A stretch of DNA of 64,000 bases from Silene conica (taxonomy: Eukaryota > Streptophyta > Magnoliopsida > Caryophyllales > Caryophyllaceae): positions 17,878,952 to 17,942,951 of the forward strand of contig CM055311.2 of the NCBI GenBank assembly GCA_029255685.2, in the 5' to 3' direction. A program made the position numbers and the translations under genes. Below, piece after piece: positions 46,102 to 57,397 of this stretch. The notes beneath the pieces were generated by a model that made no database searches, had not been told where the DNA came from, and was given only the letters and a program-made list of their open reading frames with translations. The stretch's first letter is position 1, and each line of letters starts with the position of its first letter.

Positions 46102-46330
46102 AATTCCCCCTTTTTGATGATGGCAAGTCTTTCTTAGATTTCTAGATTTCGTGTCTAAGTGTATGTTCCCCCTCAATATAATAATGGTCATTTATAGCAA
46201 AGAGTCACTTAGGGTTTTTATCTTCTATCTATCCATATCCTTTAAGGACCCTAAGAGACAATGAATTACGACAAGGAGCAAGCTTAGGCAAATTCTAATC
46301 TAAGTCGCATATTTCCCCCTCTTGACATCA
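46102..46330 (-). other. Repeated polypurine tracts of Copia-H
   Basis: Next to the LTR, element-sense AAAAAGGGGGAATT preceded by GCCATCATC. Further GGGGGAA tracts are at 46166-46174 and 46313-46321; the last is again next to a GATGATGTCAAG-like word. Multiple polypurine tracts are a known hallmark of Sireviruses. Confidence 0.8.
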
Positions 46331-46990
46331 TCGAAAAGATGAGAACAAAGACATGAAACGACTAGAATAATATACAACGAAACATAAGCAAGCATATAAA
46401 CGAGTCGAAATACTATGAACATAGAAAATATCACACAATCACACACGGAATGTTAAAAATATACACAATCAATCCGAAATACTAAGCCAATGGGCCGAAT
46501 GAAAAAGTAATAGTGTTTAAAGAAAATTGGGCCGGCTAGGATTCGGATAACAAAAGGCCTGCAAAAGATAGCAATATAAGATGGGCCAAAATAAGGGAAA
46601 GTTGAGTGGGCCACATCAAAACAATAACAAGGCCGGTTAGGAGAATGTTTGGGCCAGGTAAGATTAGGAAATCCGAAGAAGCAAAAGAGGATAAGCTTCG
46701 GATTCCTTAATGGGCTAGGTAATCAAATGGGGCCACAATAGAGAAGTGTTTATAAGTCCACCTGACTTAGAGCAAAAGTAACAACAACACAACCTTAATC
46801 CAAGAAGAACAGGGACGGATACGGATCATCAAGAGCGAGAACTTGAACCCGGATTCTTCGCATAAGGATTGACGTAGTCGGGTCGGGTACGGAATTCGAG
46901 GGTTTCCAATCTATCGAGGCAACTAGTCACGTTCCTTCCTTGAGCATTGAGTGCGATTTCAAAGTTAAGTACCTTGAGCGAGAGTGCCTT
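46331..46990 (-). other. Copia-H 3' untranslated spacer
   Basis: Non-coding DNA between the polypurine tracts and the extra ORF; GGGCC-rich words (TGGGCC, GGGCCGG) recur at 46490-46740. Confidence 0.5.
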
Positions 46991-48355
46991 GACGGCCTCA
47001 AGTGCTTAAGAAGCATCCTCTCGCAATAACCCATGATCTCGTACGATAGCTCCTCCTTGAGATGTTAAGAAAGAAAGACGATCACTCATGGCTAACAATT
47101 CCGAGCATACCACCGAAACCTCTGACCCAATCTTCACCAAATGTTTATCAACCTTCTCCATCCACTGCTTTACCTCATCCTCAAACCCACGACTCCTCTT
47201 CTTACAGCTACCCCCAGCCTCATCCTTCTCCTTTTTAATTTCACAGAGACCAAGTATTTTGTCCATCTTGGCTTCAAGACCCGCAAAAGATGGTGAGGGA
47301 TTCGGAGTTGGTTCGTTTTTACCAAACGCAAGATCAACTCCGTCAAATCAAATTCCCATTAATTTCAACAATCGATCACTCATAACATCTTTTGGCTTAA
47401 TTCCGAAACTAGCATCATCAACAACACCCTTTTTAAGCAATAATTCAGATATCCACATTCCATATGGAATGTCGATGGTGGAGCAAAACTTCTCCTTAAC
47501 AACCACACTAGAAACTTGACAGATTTTGTTACACATTAGGGATGCTAAATCAACTTTTTGGCCCTCCAACCAACTGTACAACATGACTGCTTCAACACTA
47601 GCGAGTTTGTCCCTACCACCTCTCCGAGGGAGCACGGTGTTCCACAAGAAGTTTAAGAAGAACTTTAGCTTGGGATTAAAAGAAACAGTAAGGAGAGGTG
47701 AAACCTCAGTGGCATCATCATCGAAATACTTCTTGATTTTTAGTTTTTGATCTTTAGAGACAACACTCCACTCTAATTTCGGGTCAAGATTTAACCCTTC
47801 TTCATCAAGCTTGAAAATTTCACAAACATCCGACTTACTCACAACAACATCTCGTCCATTTACAACACCCATAATACCATTATCACACCTTTTAATCGAA
47901 GCAAGAAATTGAACCATCTCAATAGGGAAAATCAACCCAGAAAAACTACTAATGTACTCCCATCCCTGATATTTTAAGAAATCTTTAAAGAATCCTAAGG
48001 ACTTCGAATTTTCGACCCATGACCGTGAGTAATAACGACCCGCATGGATAGCATAAGGGAGAACACGTTCGATTAACATACCTTCGTTTTTGGTCATTCG
48101 AACTCTTTCAAGACCCTCCCTAGTAGCTTCAATCGAATACTCGGAAAACAGAGGGCGCGGGTTTCGAGATGTAAAACCCATTTCATGCATGTCATCGGAG
48201 ACGGAAGGAGATGAGCGGTTGAGTTTTCGTCGTTTGCCTTTGTCAGATGGTGGTGCGGAGGTGGCTATGGGTGTTGGAGACGGTGGGGGTGACGGAGTTG
48301 GTGAAGGAGGTGAAGGCTTCTTTTGATGAGAGCGGGTTGCACGAGATGGAGGCAT
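46991..48355 (-). other. Extra 3' ORF of Copia-H (fossil)
   Basis: Counterpart of the ORF at 1-481. Starts MPPSRATRSHQKK, with a Pro/Ser-rich head (about residues 12-50), then a globular region with RYYSRSWVENSKS, GWEYISSFSGLIFP, MVQFLASIKRCDNGIMG and VSKSDVCEIFKLDEEG, similar to the putative plant transposon protein domain. A charged C-terminal helix (KQWMEKVDKHLVKIGSE) lies near 47.0-47.27 kb. No membrane segment. About one interruption. Confidence 0.65.
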
Positions 48356-48937
48356 GGTGGTTCAGGTGAGACACGGTGGTTGTAAAGACGAGAAGTGGTG
48401 AATTTTTGGTACGGTTTTAATGGAGTTTTGGAGGTTTGAGTTTTAATGGGTTTTGGTAATAAAAGTGAGTAAAGTTTGTGGGTTTGGTAACAATGGAGGA
48501 CGGTTAAGGTAAGATGAGGGAGATGGGGTAATAATGTGGGAGTTGGGGTAAGTCAAAGTCTAGGAGTAGTAGGGGGGGCACGTGTCAGGTGAGAGTGGGT
48601 TTTGGTTTGGGTATAAACGTGGCAAAGGGGGGACCATTATACACATTTTGTGTGTTTTAATTTTGAGGTACATCTTTTTGTTTTTATAATATTTGGATGT
48701 TATTATTTTGTATATATATTGTGATATGTATGTTTGAGTTAATTTTTAATATGTGACGTAATATAATTTTGAGATCGGTTGTGCACACATTCATATGTAA
48801 ATTATATAATATAACTATAATCACAAAATTTATCACCGAATATATACATACACATACAGCGGAGTATACGGACACAGTCATATAATCTCATCTAAACCAT
48901 AGTCAATCATTGGGTTATTTTTGCTTTTAAGATTTGA
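48356..48937 (-). other. Copia-H spacer between pol and the extra ORF
   Basis: Non-coding. This is the uninterrupted counterpart of the Copia-A region that CACTA-1 split, useful as the empty-site reference. Confidence 0.7.
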
Positions 48938-51687
48938 TTAGGTGCCACCGATTAAACCAATTTCCAATCGCAAAGTCTCAAAGCGTTCTCTAGCCAATGG
49001 TTTAGTGAAGATATCTGCCCACTGTTTTTCCGTACTACAAAATTCCAATTTTATATTTTTCTTTTCAACATGGTCTCTTAGAAAGTGGTGTCTAATTTCA
49101 ATATGTTTGGTCCTCGAGTGCTGGGCTGGGTTTTTAGATATAATTATAGCACTCGTATTATCACATAATATAGGCACACATCCAACATCAAAACCATAAT
49201 CATGTAACTGTTGCTTTAACCATAAAAGCTGAGAACATACCAGTGCGGCTGCAATATATTCTGCTTCAGCAGTTGAGAGAGCGACAAAATTTTGTTTCTT
49301 GGATCCCCAAGATATAATACAAGGACCTACAAAGGTAGCAAGTCCGGAGGTACTTTTTCTGTCTAAAGAACATCCTGCATAATCCGCATCTGAATATCCT
49401 ACTAGGTTAAAGTTACAGTCCATAGGATACCATAGATATAATTTTGAGGTTCCGATTAGGTATCTTAAAATTCTCTTAACTGCAATCATGTGTGATTCTT
49501 TTGGTGCAGATTGGAATCTCGCACAAACACAGACACTAAACATTATATCTGGATGACTTGCTGTAAGATAAAGAAGTGAGCCAATCATACCTCGGTAGGT
49601 TGTTTCGTCTACAGACTTACCATCTTCGTCTTTGGTTAGCTTTTTATCTGTGACCATTGGAGTAGGCATTGCATGAGAGGTTTCCATTCCGAATTTCTTT
49701 AGCAACTCTTTGACATATTTTTGTTGATGAACTTTGATTCCTTCTTCAGTTTGTTGTATTTGAAGTCCAAGGAAGAACTTTAGTTCTCCCATCATACTCA
49801 TCTCGAACTCAGAAGTCATCAACTCAGAGAAGTACTTGCACAACTTTTTATTAGTTGAGCCAAAAATAATATCGTCAACATAGATCTGAACGACTAGAAG
49901 ATCTGAGTTTTCGCTTTTAAGAAATAGGGTTTTATCTACAGACCCTCTCTTGAATCCACTCTCCAATAGGAACTTTGATAATCTGTCGTACCATGCCCTA
50001 GGTGCTTGTTTCAGACCATATAGTGCTTTGTCCAATTTGAATACATGATCCTTGAGTTTGCTGTCAGGAAATCCAGGAGGTTGTTCAACAAATACTTCCT
50101 CTTGGAGATAGCCATTAAGAAATGCAGTCTTAACGTCCATCTGAAAAAGTTTCATTCCCTTGTGTGCTGCAAATGCAATGAGTAGTCTTATTGCCTCAAG
50201 ACGAGCAACAGGAGCAAAGGTTTCGTCATAATCGATCCCTTCCTGTTGGTTGTATCCTTGAACTACTAGTCTGGCCTTATTTCGCACAATGACTCCAGTG
50301 TCATCCAATTTGTTTCTGAATACCCATCTAGTTCCAATGACAGTTCTGTCCTTAGGTCGAGGAACAAGATGCCAAACTTTGTTTCTTTCAAATTGCTGGA
50401 GTTCTTCTTGGATGGCAACTATCCAGTCTGGTTCTGCGAGAGCTTCCTTGATATTTGAAGGTTCAATGGTGGAGAGAAAGGAGTAGAATGAGCAAAAGTT
50501 ATTTAAGCTCCTTCGAGTCTGAACTTCATCTGTCAGGCTTCCTATGACATTGTCCAAAGGATGAGAACCTTTGTATCTCCAGTTCCTTGATTGATCATTT
50601 GCATTCCCTGAACTTGACTCGGGATCTTGACTTGTTCCCCCTGAATCCAAACCTGGGTTTATAGTAGGATCAGGTATAACTCTGGCCTCTTCCCTTTGGT
50701 TTTGATTCAAAGTTACAGCTTCATTAGCTGTAACTCTGGGTTCCAAGTCATTGGTTTGAGAGTTATCTACAGTATCATCAACTGTAGTTTCATCTCTCGT
50801 ACCATTTTCTCCCAAGTTGAGTTCATCATGAATTCCTTGAGGTTCTCCTTCTTCAATTTCCATTTCAGGAGGATCTTCCCTTGATAACCTGAAATCAAGT
50901 TCGTCTAGGTTTTCCTCTATATCCTGTAAAGGCTTATCGAAGACATTATTCTCATCAAAGATAACATGAATACTTTCCTCTATGCATAAAGTACGTTTTT
51001 TAAAAACTTTGTAGGCTTTACTATGATCTGAATATCCTATAAAGATTGCTTCATCACTTCTAGGGTCGAATTTGCTTAATTTGTTTTTACCATTGTTGTG
51101 AACAAAGCATTTACTACCAAAGCATCTTAAATGTGATATGTTTGGTTTGCGACCACGAAGAAGTTCATAAGGAGTCTTTTTAAGGATAGGTCTAATCATA
51201 GCACGGTTATGAATATAGCAAGCTGTACTAATAGCCTCAGCCCAAAAGTTTCTAGGTAGGCCACTACAAAGAAGCATTGTTCTAGCCATGTCTTCTAGCG
51301 TTCTGTTCATTCGTTCTACGACTCCATTTTGTTGTGGGGTTCTAGGGGCCGAGAAGTTATGACCAACACCATTGGTTTTACAGAACTCAATAAAAGCATG
51401 ATTGTCGAACTCAGTTCCATGATCAGTACGGATTGTTACTAGGTTTGATTTATATTTGTTTTGGACAAGTTTCATGAGACTAATAAATTCATCGAAAGTT
51501 TCGTCTTTAGAGTGAAGAAAGATTGGCCAAACAAATCTAGAGTAATCATCAACTAGAACGAAAACATACCTGGAACCACCTCTGCTTCTTACCTTCATAG
51601 GGCCACATAGATCCATGTGTACTAGTTCAAGAGCTTGTTCTGTGCTTACCACTCTTTTTGGCTTAAAGGATGATCTGACGTGTTTAC
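48938..51687 (-). other. Copia-H integrase, RT and RNase H region (fossil)
   Basis: Long open region. Integrase (about 50.9-51.65 kb) has [20 protein letters not shown] and [12 protein letters not shown] (about 49.6-50.5 kb) has [12 protein letters not shown] and YVDD. RNase H ends near 48.95 kb, with [25 protein letters not shown] and [13 protein letters not shown]. The open frame continues to the right into the flank copy, so the first 60 or so codons of the longest frame ([12 protein letters not shown]) are antisense Gypsy-G DNA and not part of the copia protein. Confidence 0.92.
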
Positions 51688-52476
51688 TTTCATCCCCAGT
51701 TGGAATCACCTGATTATCTGTTGTAGAACTCGAGATATGACTCTCCAAAATAGGCACTAGGAAATTGAAGCTTTTCCTTTGCTTGATAGACTTTCTTTGC
51801 TCATATGCGCATCTCAAAACGGTAGTAACAAGCTCCAACTCAACTCTTTTCCTAAATGCATGCATAAGGACATGTTTTAGGTTTGATTATGATCTTCTCC
51901 GGCTCATATCTGCAATTAGCACAAGACAAACCAAAGTAGACTATTCGGGGGATATTTGTAGCAAAATATTACGGAATAGGCATAGAAATGTGTGCTAAAA
52001 AGGCCTAAAAGTTGTATAAGAAATGCACACATCAAACTTCCCCAAACCAAACCTTTGCTTGCCCTCAAGCAAACAACATGCAAAACTAATGAAACAAATA
52101 AACTTACAGCCCTTACAACTATCCACCGAACCAATTTAATACAACAGTTAAACTTAGCAATGGTGTCAAAATGCAAACGAGTTATCAAGATGTCTGAAAA
52201 ATAGCTGAACCGTCGACCTTGCTAGACCTTAAGTGTCGGACTCTCACGAGCTACTCTTCTCTCATCAAAGCAAAGGGTAAGCATATATATGAACAAGAGA
52301 GAAAGAGAACAAGAATCACTCACCTAACTACGACCTACGTGAACATGCATGCATAAGAGTATGAAATACAATTCTGATCACCGTGCACAAACATTCCAAC
52401 CAACCGAGGTCCAATCACATGCTGAGTGCTTACGAAAAATATGGGAAAGTGAGATAATGGGTAATAAGGGGCAAAA
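51688..52476. repeat. 789-bp flank segment, second copy inside Copia-H
   Basis: Matches 43827-44615 with no difference noticed. It ends, like the original, with CAAAA directly before an LTR, so the right LTR alone mimics a solo LTR with TSD. Confidence 0.92.
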
Positions 52477-53962
52477 TGAAGAGTCTATTGATATAATATA
52501 CTCAAGAAGGGAGGGGTTGAATTGAGTATGCCTTCTTTTTTAAATCTTCTTCGATGTGTGTATGGTTGTATGATGATCTTTGAGTAGAGCAAATAATAAA
52601 GAGAAACACAATATTTTTGAAGTGGTTCAGTCTCACACTCTGAGACCTACGTCCACTATTCTCGATTAATAAAATTAGTACCAACTCTGGATTACAATTT
52701 TATCAACCCTACTCGTGCGACTTTGATGTTAGTCACAACTCAATCTAGATACCGTTAAATATCTAGCTACGACAAATACCGTTAAATATTTGTCTTACAA
52801 CGAGTACCGCTAAATACTCAATCTATCTTACGTAAATAAGATAAAGTCTTCAATGTTTTCTTGGTGTCACAATCTTGAATGAATAAGATCAATGCTTGAG
52901 CACTTGAATCTTGAATCGGATATGACAATGAAAAGCTCGAACTTGAAGAATATGAACGGCGATTTCTCTCTCTCGATTTGCGTGTATGTGTGTTGTGTAT
53001 TTCTTGTGTTTTAATGTATCATGGTAGTCTATTTATATAGAATATGTATCTAGGTAATTTAAACCCTAGATGATTTAGGAATATTACTTAAACTAGAATA
53101 CTAGTCTTTTAGTAATACTACCTTAAATCTAATCTTAATATATTTAGGAAAGATTTAATAATATACTATATGTATTATATAAGGAATTAATTTCCTAATT
53201 CATATTTAGGAAAGATCTTTATATAATAAACAAATAGTATCCTTATTAAATCAACTTCCTAAATCATGTCAAAGATAATAAAATATATTACCATAATATA
53301 ATCTTAGTTTATTTAGGACATTAAATAAATACATAATATTTATTTAAATAAGTCCTACACGATTTATGGTAATGTGGCATATCACACGATTTCCAAAATC
53401 GAAACAAACTTTATCTAGATTATATATTTTTGACAATTAAAATCATATAAAAAATCTTTAGTTTATTTTAGTAATAAATAATTATCTCATAAGACAATTA
53501 TTTATTTCTTATTTAACTAAAAGATATATTATATAATCCTGTTAAGATTAATAATTCCATATTTAAATAGAATACCATTTAAACATTAATACTACACGAC
53601 ACAAATTAGGAAACAAACGTTTCACTTTAAAACACATATATATTCTCGATCATTTCTTCAAGATATAGAGTTATAGCTACGGGCTATAACTAGAATCAAT
53701 TTTGTACTAAAGCTTATAGTTGATAAATATAATTTTAGTTCGTTGTGCGCGCTTGTGATCTTCTATCAATCTTCGACTTAGTCAATTCATTGACTAATAT
53801 GCTTGAATCTTTTATACTTGATTGATTAGATCTTGTTACTAATATTCTGTACACTTAGCACACGATTATACATACGAGTATATAATATATAAATAGCTAG
53901 ACTTGTCATTATCAAAACATAAACATATATACTATATATATATTTGAATATATGGTTCAACA
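52477..53962 (-). repeat. 5' (right) LTR of Copia-H
   Basis: 1486 bp, same length as the left LTR; stem-loop train at 52745-52843. Followed by CAAAA (53963-53967). Confidence 0.95.
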
Positions 53963-53967
53963 CAAAA

Positions 53968-55490
53968 CATTATTGGGAATGTGGAGGTAAAAGCCAAGCT
54001 AGCACCGAAACATAACCAAATTACACATCCGCTTCAAAGCCCGTCTGACAAGGATAGCATAAATTACCGAACTGGTAAACCACTAACTTTAACCAAAAGA
54101 TCAACTCCTCAAAGAATAATAAAGTGAAGTATAGGAGTAAAGTGTTGAATCATAACACTTTTTTTCTTTTTCTCTTCTTTTTTTTTCTTTTCGTTTTTTT
54201 TTTCAACTTGGTTCCTTTTCTCACGGAAACGCATTCCAGTCAATAGAATATGGGCCAAAACAACACAAAGAATGATATACCCTTCAGAGACAACACACAA
54301 AGCTAGCTTGACAGGGCAGGCTAAATTTTGGGTGTATCTAAAAAGGGTCAAAAAGGCAAGATTTGGCTAATGTTGAGTTAACTGGTAAACTGAGAAAAAG
54401 GCATCATAAGCACTCTCCGACATGTGACACCGTCCACTAACCCGAATGTTTACAGGCACAAAAGCAATTGAGATTCATACAAATGCATGTTGATGGTACA
54501 TGTCACGCAAGGAGTACTACTCACAATCCTAAAAGAAACCGGTCATGGATGTCACCAGTTTAAGATAAGCTCTATAACCTCAGAATATATGAGTAGGTTG
54601 CCAACATGTCAGGTCAAGTCTATTCATTCAGTATCGAATTCAGACATAAAACTCGTAAAATCATGCAAAAGACTATGTTAACGTAACAACTGTGCATGGC
54701 TCAGATGAAAAGCCGAAAAGGGGCAAGTAAATATTGTTCCGACCCATCCTAAAATGCAAAAATAAACGTGAAATTTTGAAAATTTTTGAAAATTTTGTGA
54801 TTTTTTTTTTAAAATGCAAGGAATGAAAAACAAATATATGCAAAATTGAAACGTAATAACAAAATGCAATAAAGCAAAATGCAGACACAAAAAGGATGCA
54901 TAATCTCCCTAAACCAAACCATACAATGTCCTCATTGTACAAAGGAAAGAAAAGAAGATCCAAACGAGAGAGAGTGAGTTAGAAAACTTACAAAAGTGCG
55001 CGTAACGAGGGGCTTCCCCAAACCGAACTGGAAAGTGAGGTTGTGACGGAAATGGAATGAACGTCCCTCGAGGCAGCAACGGGAAGCTCGATCGAACAGA
55101 AATCGGTCGATCGGAGGATGAGAATCATTCGATCGAATTCACATGTTGGTCGATCGAGCAGCTTGCGGCAGGAACCATCACGATCGAGCTGAAATATCAC
55201 TCGATCGAGAAGAATGCAAGGGAAAGTTGACGCGATCGAGTAGTTGCATTACACGATCGAAGATTTTACATTTCGACCTCCTCTTTCCTGTACGTATGAC
55301 CGTCCTTACCAGCAAAATCAACATGAACGCATCCCCAATAGGGCACAAACCACAATATCTCAGTCTTAAATTATTTCGGTTCACGAAATGTGTCCTACGC
55401 TAACTACGATAGTCCAAGATAAGTCTTAAACACGAGAAAAAAGAGAGTCTAAAACAGTCTCTATTACAAATTGCACGGGGTTGCAAACCC
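53968..55490 (-). other. Gypsy-G 3' non-coding region
   Basis: No convincing coding. It includes T-rich and A-rich tracts (54150-54205, 54770-54830) and a cluster of eight CGATCGAG-type palindromes at 55087-55260, the same word as in the LTR and gag. Confidence 0.6.
55087..55260. repeat. CGATCGAG palindromes in Gypsy-G non-coding region
   Basis: About eight copies with more varied flanks than in the LTR (GCTCGATCGAACAG, GGTCGATCGGAGG, CACGATCGAGCTG). Spacing about 20 bp. Confidence 0.8.
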
Positions 55491-55493
55491 GAC

Positions 55494-57290
55494 TTATTGA
55501 ATGAGAACGCTTAACAAGCTGCAACAGGGCCGCTGACTGAGTGCACTCACTTCGGCAATTAACAGATCCAACACTAGCCGCCAAAGCATGACAACGGAAA
55601 AACAATAATGCATCATGTCATAAATCACGCCACCTTTTACCCTCTTCCGCACTTCCTCCTTAGACGAGATAAAATCTGCATTTGCTCCTCCCGGATCTTC
55701 TAATTTGTCAAGATTAGCGTAGGAAGAAACAAACCGATGTTCCTCTCCCTTCGGACTCGACTTGAGAAAAACCACGGACCTCGTCATGAAAACATCAAGG
55801 ACAGTGCCCTTAATTTCATCCAATGCATTTCCTACCAATTTCCTGTCTTTCTCAAGAGCAAACACAAAAGAGGTTAACTGTATCTCATCTAGCTTAGGGC
55901 TAGGAACGATAGAAAGCCGATTAGAAATATCAAGAAGAGAATTTTGAAAAAGAGAAGGAAGAGGCTTACGCTTGGGAATCATTACCTCAACAAAATGCAA
56001 GGTGCTTACCAAATGTTGTACCTTTCTTCCTTCAACAATGGTCAGTTCTCGCTCATCCAAAGCAGCTTCAACCACATCTAGCACCATCTCACAACTACTT
56101 GGGTCACTTGCAAATTCGTCTAACAATGATAAAGCCTCCAACGGATATTTTATGAATGCACCTTCATCCGTGCATGGCACCCCCACAACAGAAGAGGGTA
56201 CTTCCTTAATTAACTCGTCAAAACAATCAGCTGTACTCTGTTTGTCACTCGATCGAGTAAGAATTTCTCTCGATCGAGTGATTTCTTCAGCAAAGTTACT
56301 CGATCGAGAAGCTAAATCACTCGATCGAGAGATGTCTTCATTATAAATGCTCGATCGAGAAGAGAGGGTGCTCGATCGAGTAATGTCTTCGTTATAATCG
56401 CTCGATCGAGAGGAGAAGTTACTCGATTGAACAGAAATTTCATTCGATCGAGTAGCTGGCTTGTCAGCTTTAGGCGAGTTAAACGTTGCAGATTCGTGCT
56501 CGTCATCAGAGTCGTTCCAGGCATCATTGATTTCGGAATTGACGCTCACTGGAGTAAAAATGGGTCGGTCGTGAACTTGGTAGAGCTCACTCACATTCCC
56601 AGAATCAACCATAGCAATTGCCTCGTTTGTCAAACAACCGTACTCATCTACATGAGCAGCCATATTCTCAATCAACCACCAACCCTTGTCATCTTCAATG
56701 TTATTGAGGAATCGCCCTTGCGCGGCGGAATCCAAAATAACTCTTGCCTCATAAAATAGGCCGTTATAAAATTGATAACATAAAAAGCCCTCTTGGAAAC
56801 CGTGGTGAGGGACTGAACGCACCAATTTTTTAAATCTGGCCCAGGCAGTACTCAAATTTTCTGTGACAAATTGAGCAAAATTGATGACTGGCCACGCAAG
56901 GAATGAGTTCGTTGGCTAGGGAAATACCGTAAGTAAAAAGGCAAGGCTAGGGAATTCCAATCCTGCGCTCCAACAACCCATCTATCCCTATACCAATCCC
57001 TAGCATCCTCCGTCAATGAAAAACGAAAGAGAAATTCTTTCACCATGTCGTGTGTCACACCGGATGCTAAAGAAATGAGTGAACAAATATTTACAAACAG
57101 CTCGACATGCCTAGCTGGGTCCTCATCTATCAAGCCTTTAAATTGGTCCCTCTCCACCAAAAAAATGAAGGAGGGATGTATCATCAAAATTCCCTTGTCA
57201 GTGATAGGGAGCGATGGTGCCTTGGGTAGGAACTCGACTTTGGGTTCAGAATGACTAGCAATGCTAGGCATACCTGCAAGTACTAACACT
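55494..57290 (-). pseudogene. Gypsy-G gag region (fossil)
   Basis: Athila-type Gag: FLFRFSLTEDARDWYRD and WNSLALPFYLRYFPSQ near 57.0 kb, then FKKLVRSVPHHGFQEGFLCY and FYNGLFYEARVILDSAA near 56.75 kb. The middle is Ser/Arg-rich with repeated TRSS/SRSS units, encoded by CTCGATCGAG DNA repeats (56246-56453). No zinc knuckle or protease recognised further on. Interrupted about once. Confidence 0.85.
56246..56453 (-). repeat. CTCGATCGAG palindromes inside Gypsy-G gag
   Basis: About nine copies in 208 bp of coding DNA, the same word as in both LTRs. They encode RSS/RSR units. Confidence 0.85.
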
Positions 57291-57374
57291 AAAACAAAAC
57301 GATAAGATTTGCCTCAGGGAATAAATTCCCTAAGACCAAAGACAAACAAATACAAACTATAAATTGTCACTGTC

Positions 57375-57392
57375 TCACCGGCAACGGCGCCA
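57375..57392 (-). other. Primer-binding site of Gypsy-G
   Basis: Element-sense TGGCGCCGTTGCCGGTGA, the Athila tRNA-Asp-type site with one change from Gypsy-C and Gypsy-E, five bases from the LTR edge. Confidence 0.88.
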
Positions 57393-57397
57393 AAATT

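Larger units (their letters stand above)
44616..53962 (-). mobile_element. Copia-H: young Sirevirus-like element nested in Gypsy-G
   Basis: Minus-strand element with two 1486-bp LTRs (44616-46101 and 52477-53962) that differ at only about six sites by eye (about 0.4%), a very recent insertion, and with target duplication CAAAA outside both. Parts present: polypurine tracts, extra 3' ORF, RNase H, reverse transcriptase, integrase. It is broken: there is one large rearrangement, and next to the right LTR lies a copy of flanking Gypsy-G DNA instead of the usual primer site and gag. Confidence 0.93.

Noticed and set aside
46991-48355. Envelope gene in Copia-H
   Set aside because: Right position for a Sirevirus env-like ORF, but no signal peptide, membrane helix or cleavage-type site could be seen.
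48938-51865. One 975-codon protein starting [12 protein letters not shown]
   Set aside because: The first ~60 codons are antisense Gypsy-G flank read through by chance into the integrase; it is not a natural fusion protein.
52477-53962. Right LTR of Copia-H as an independent solo LTR with TSD CAAAA
   Set aside because: CAAAA on its left belongs to the duplicated 789-bp flank. The pol region and the left LTR show that it is part of a rearranged larger element.
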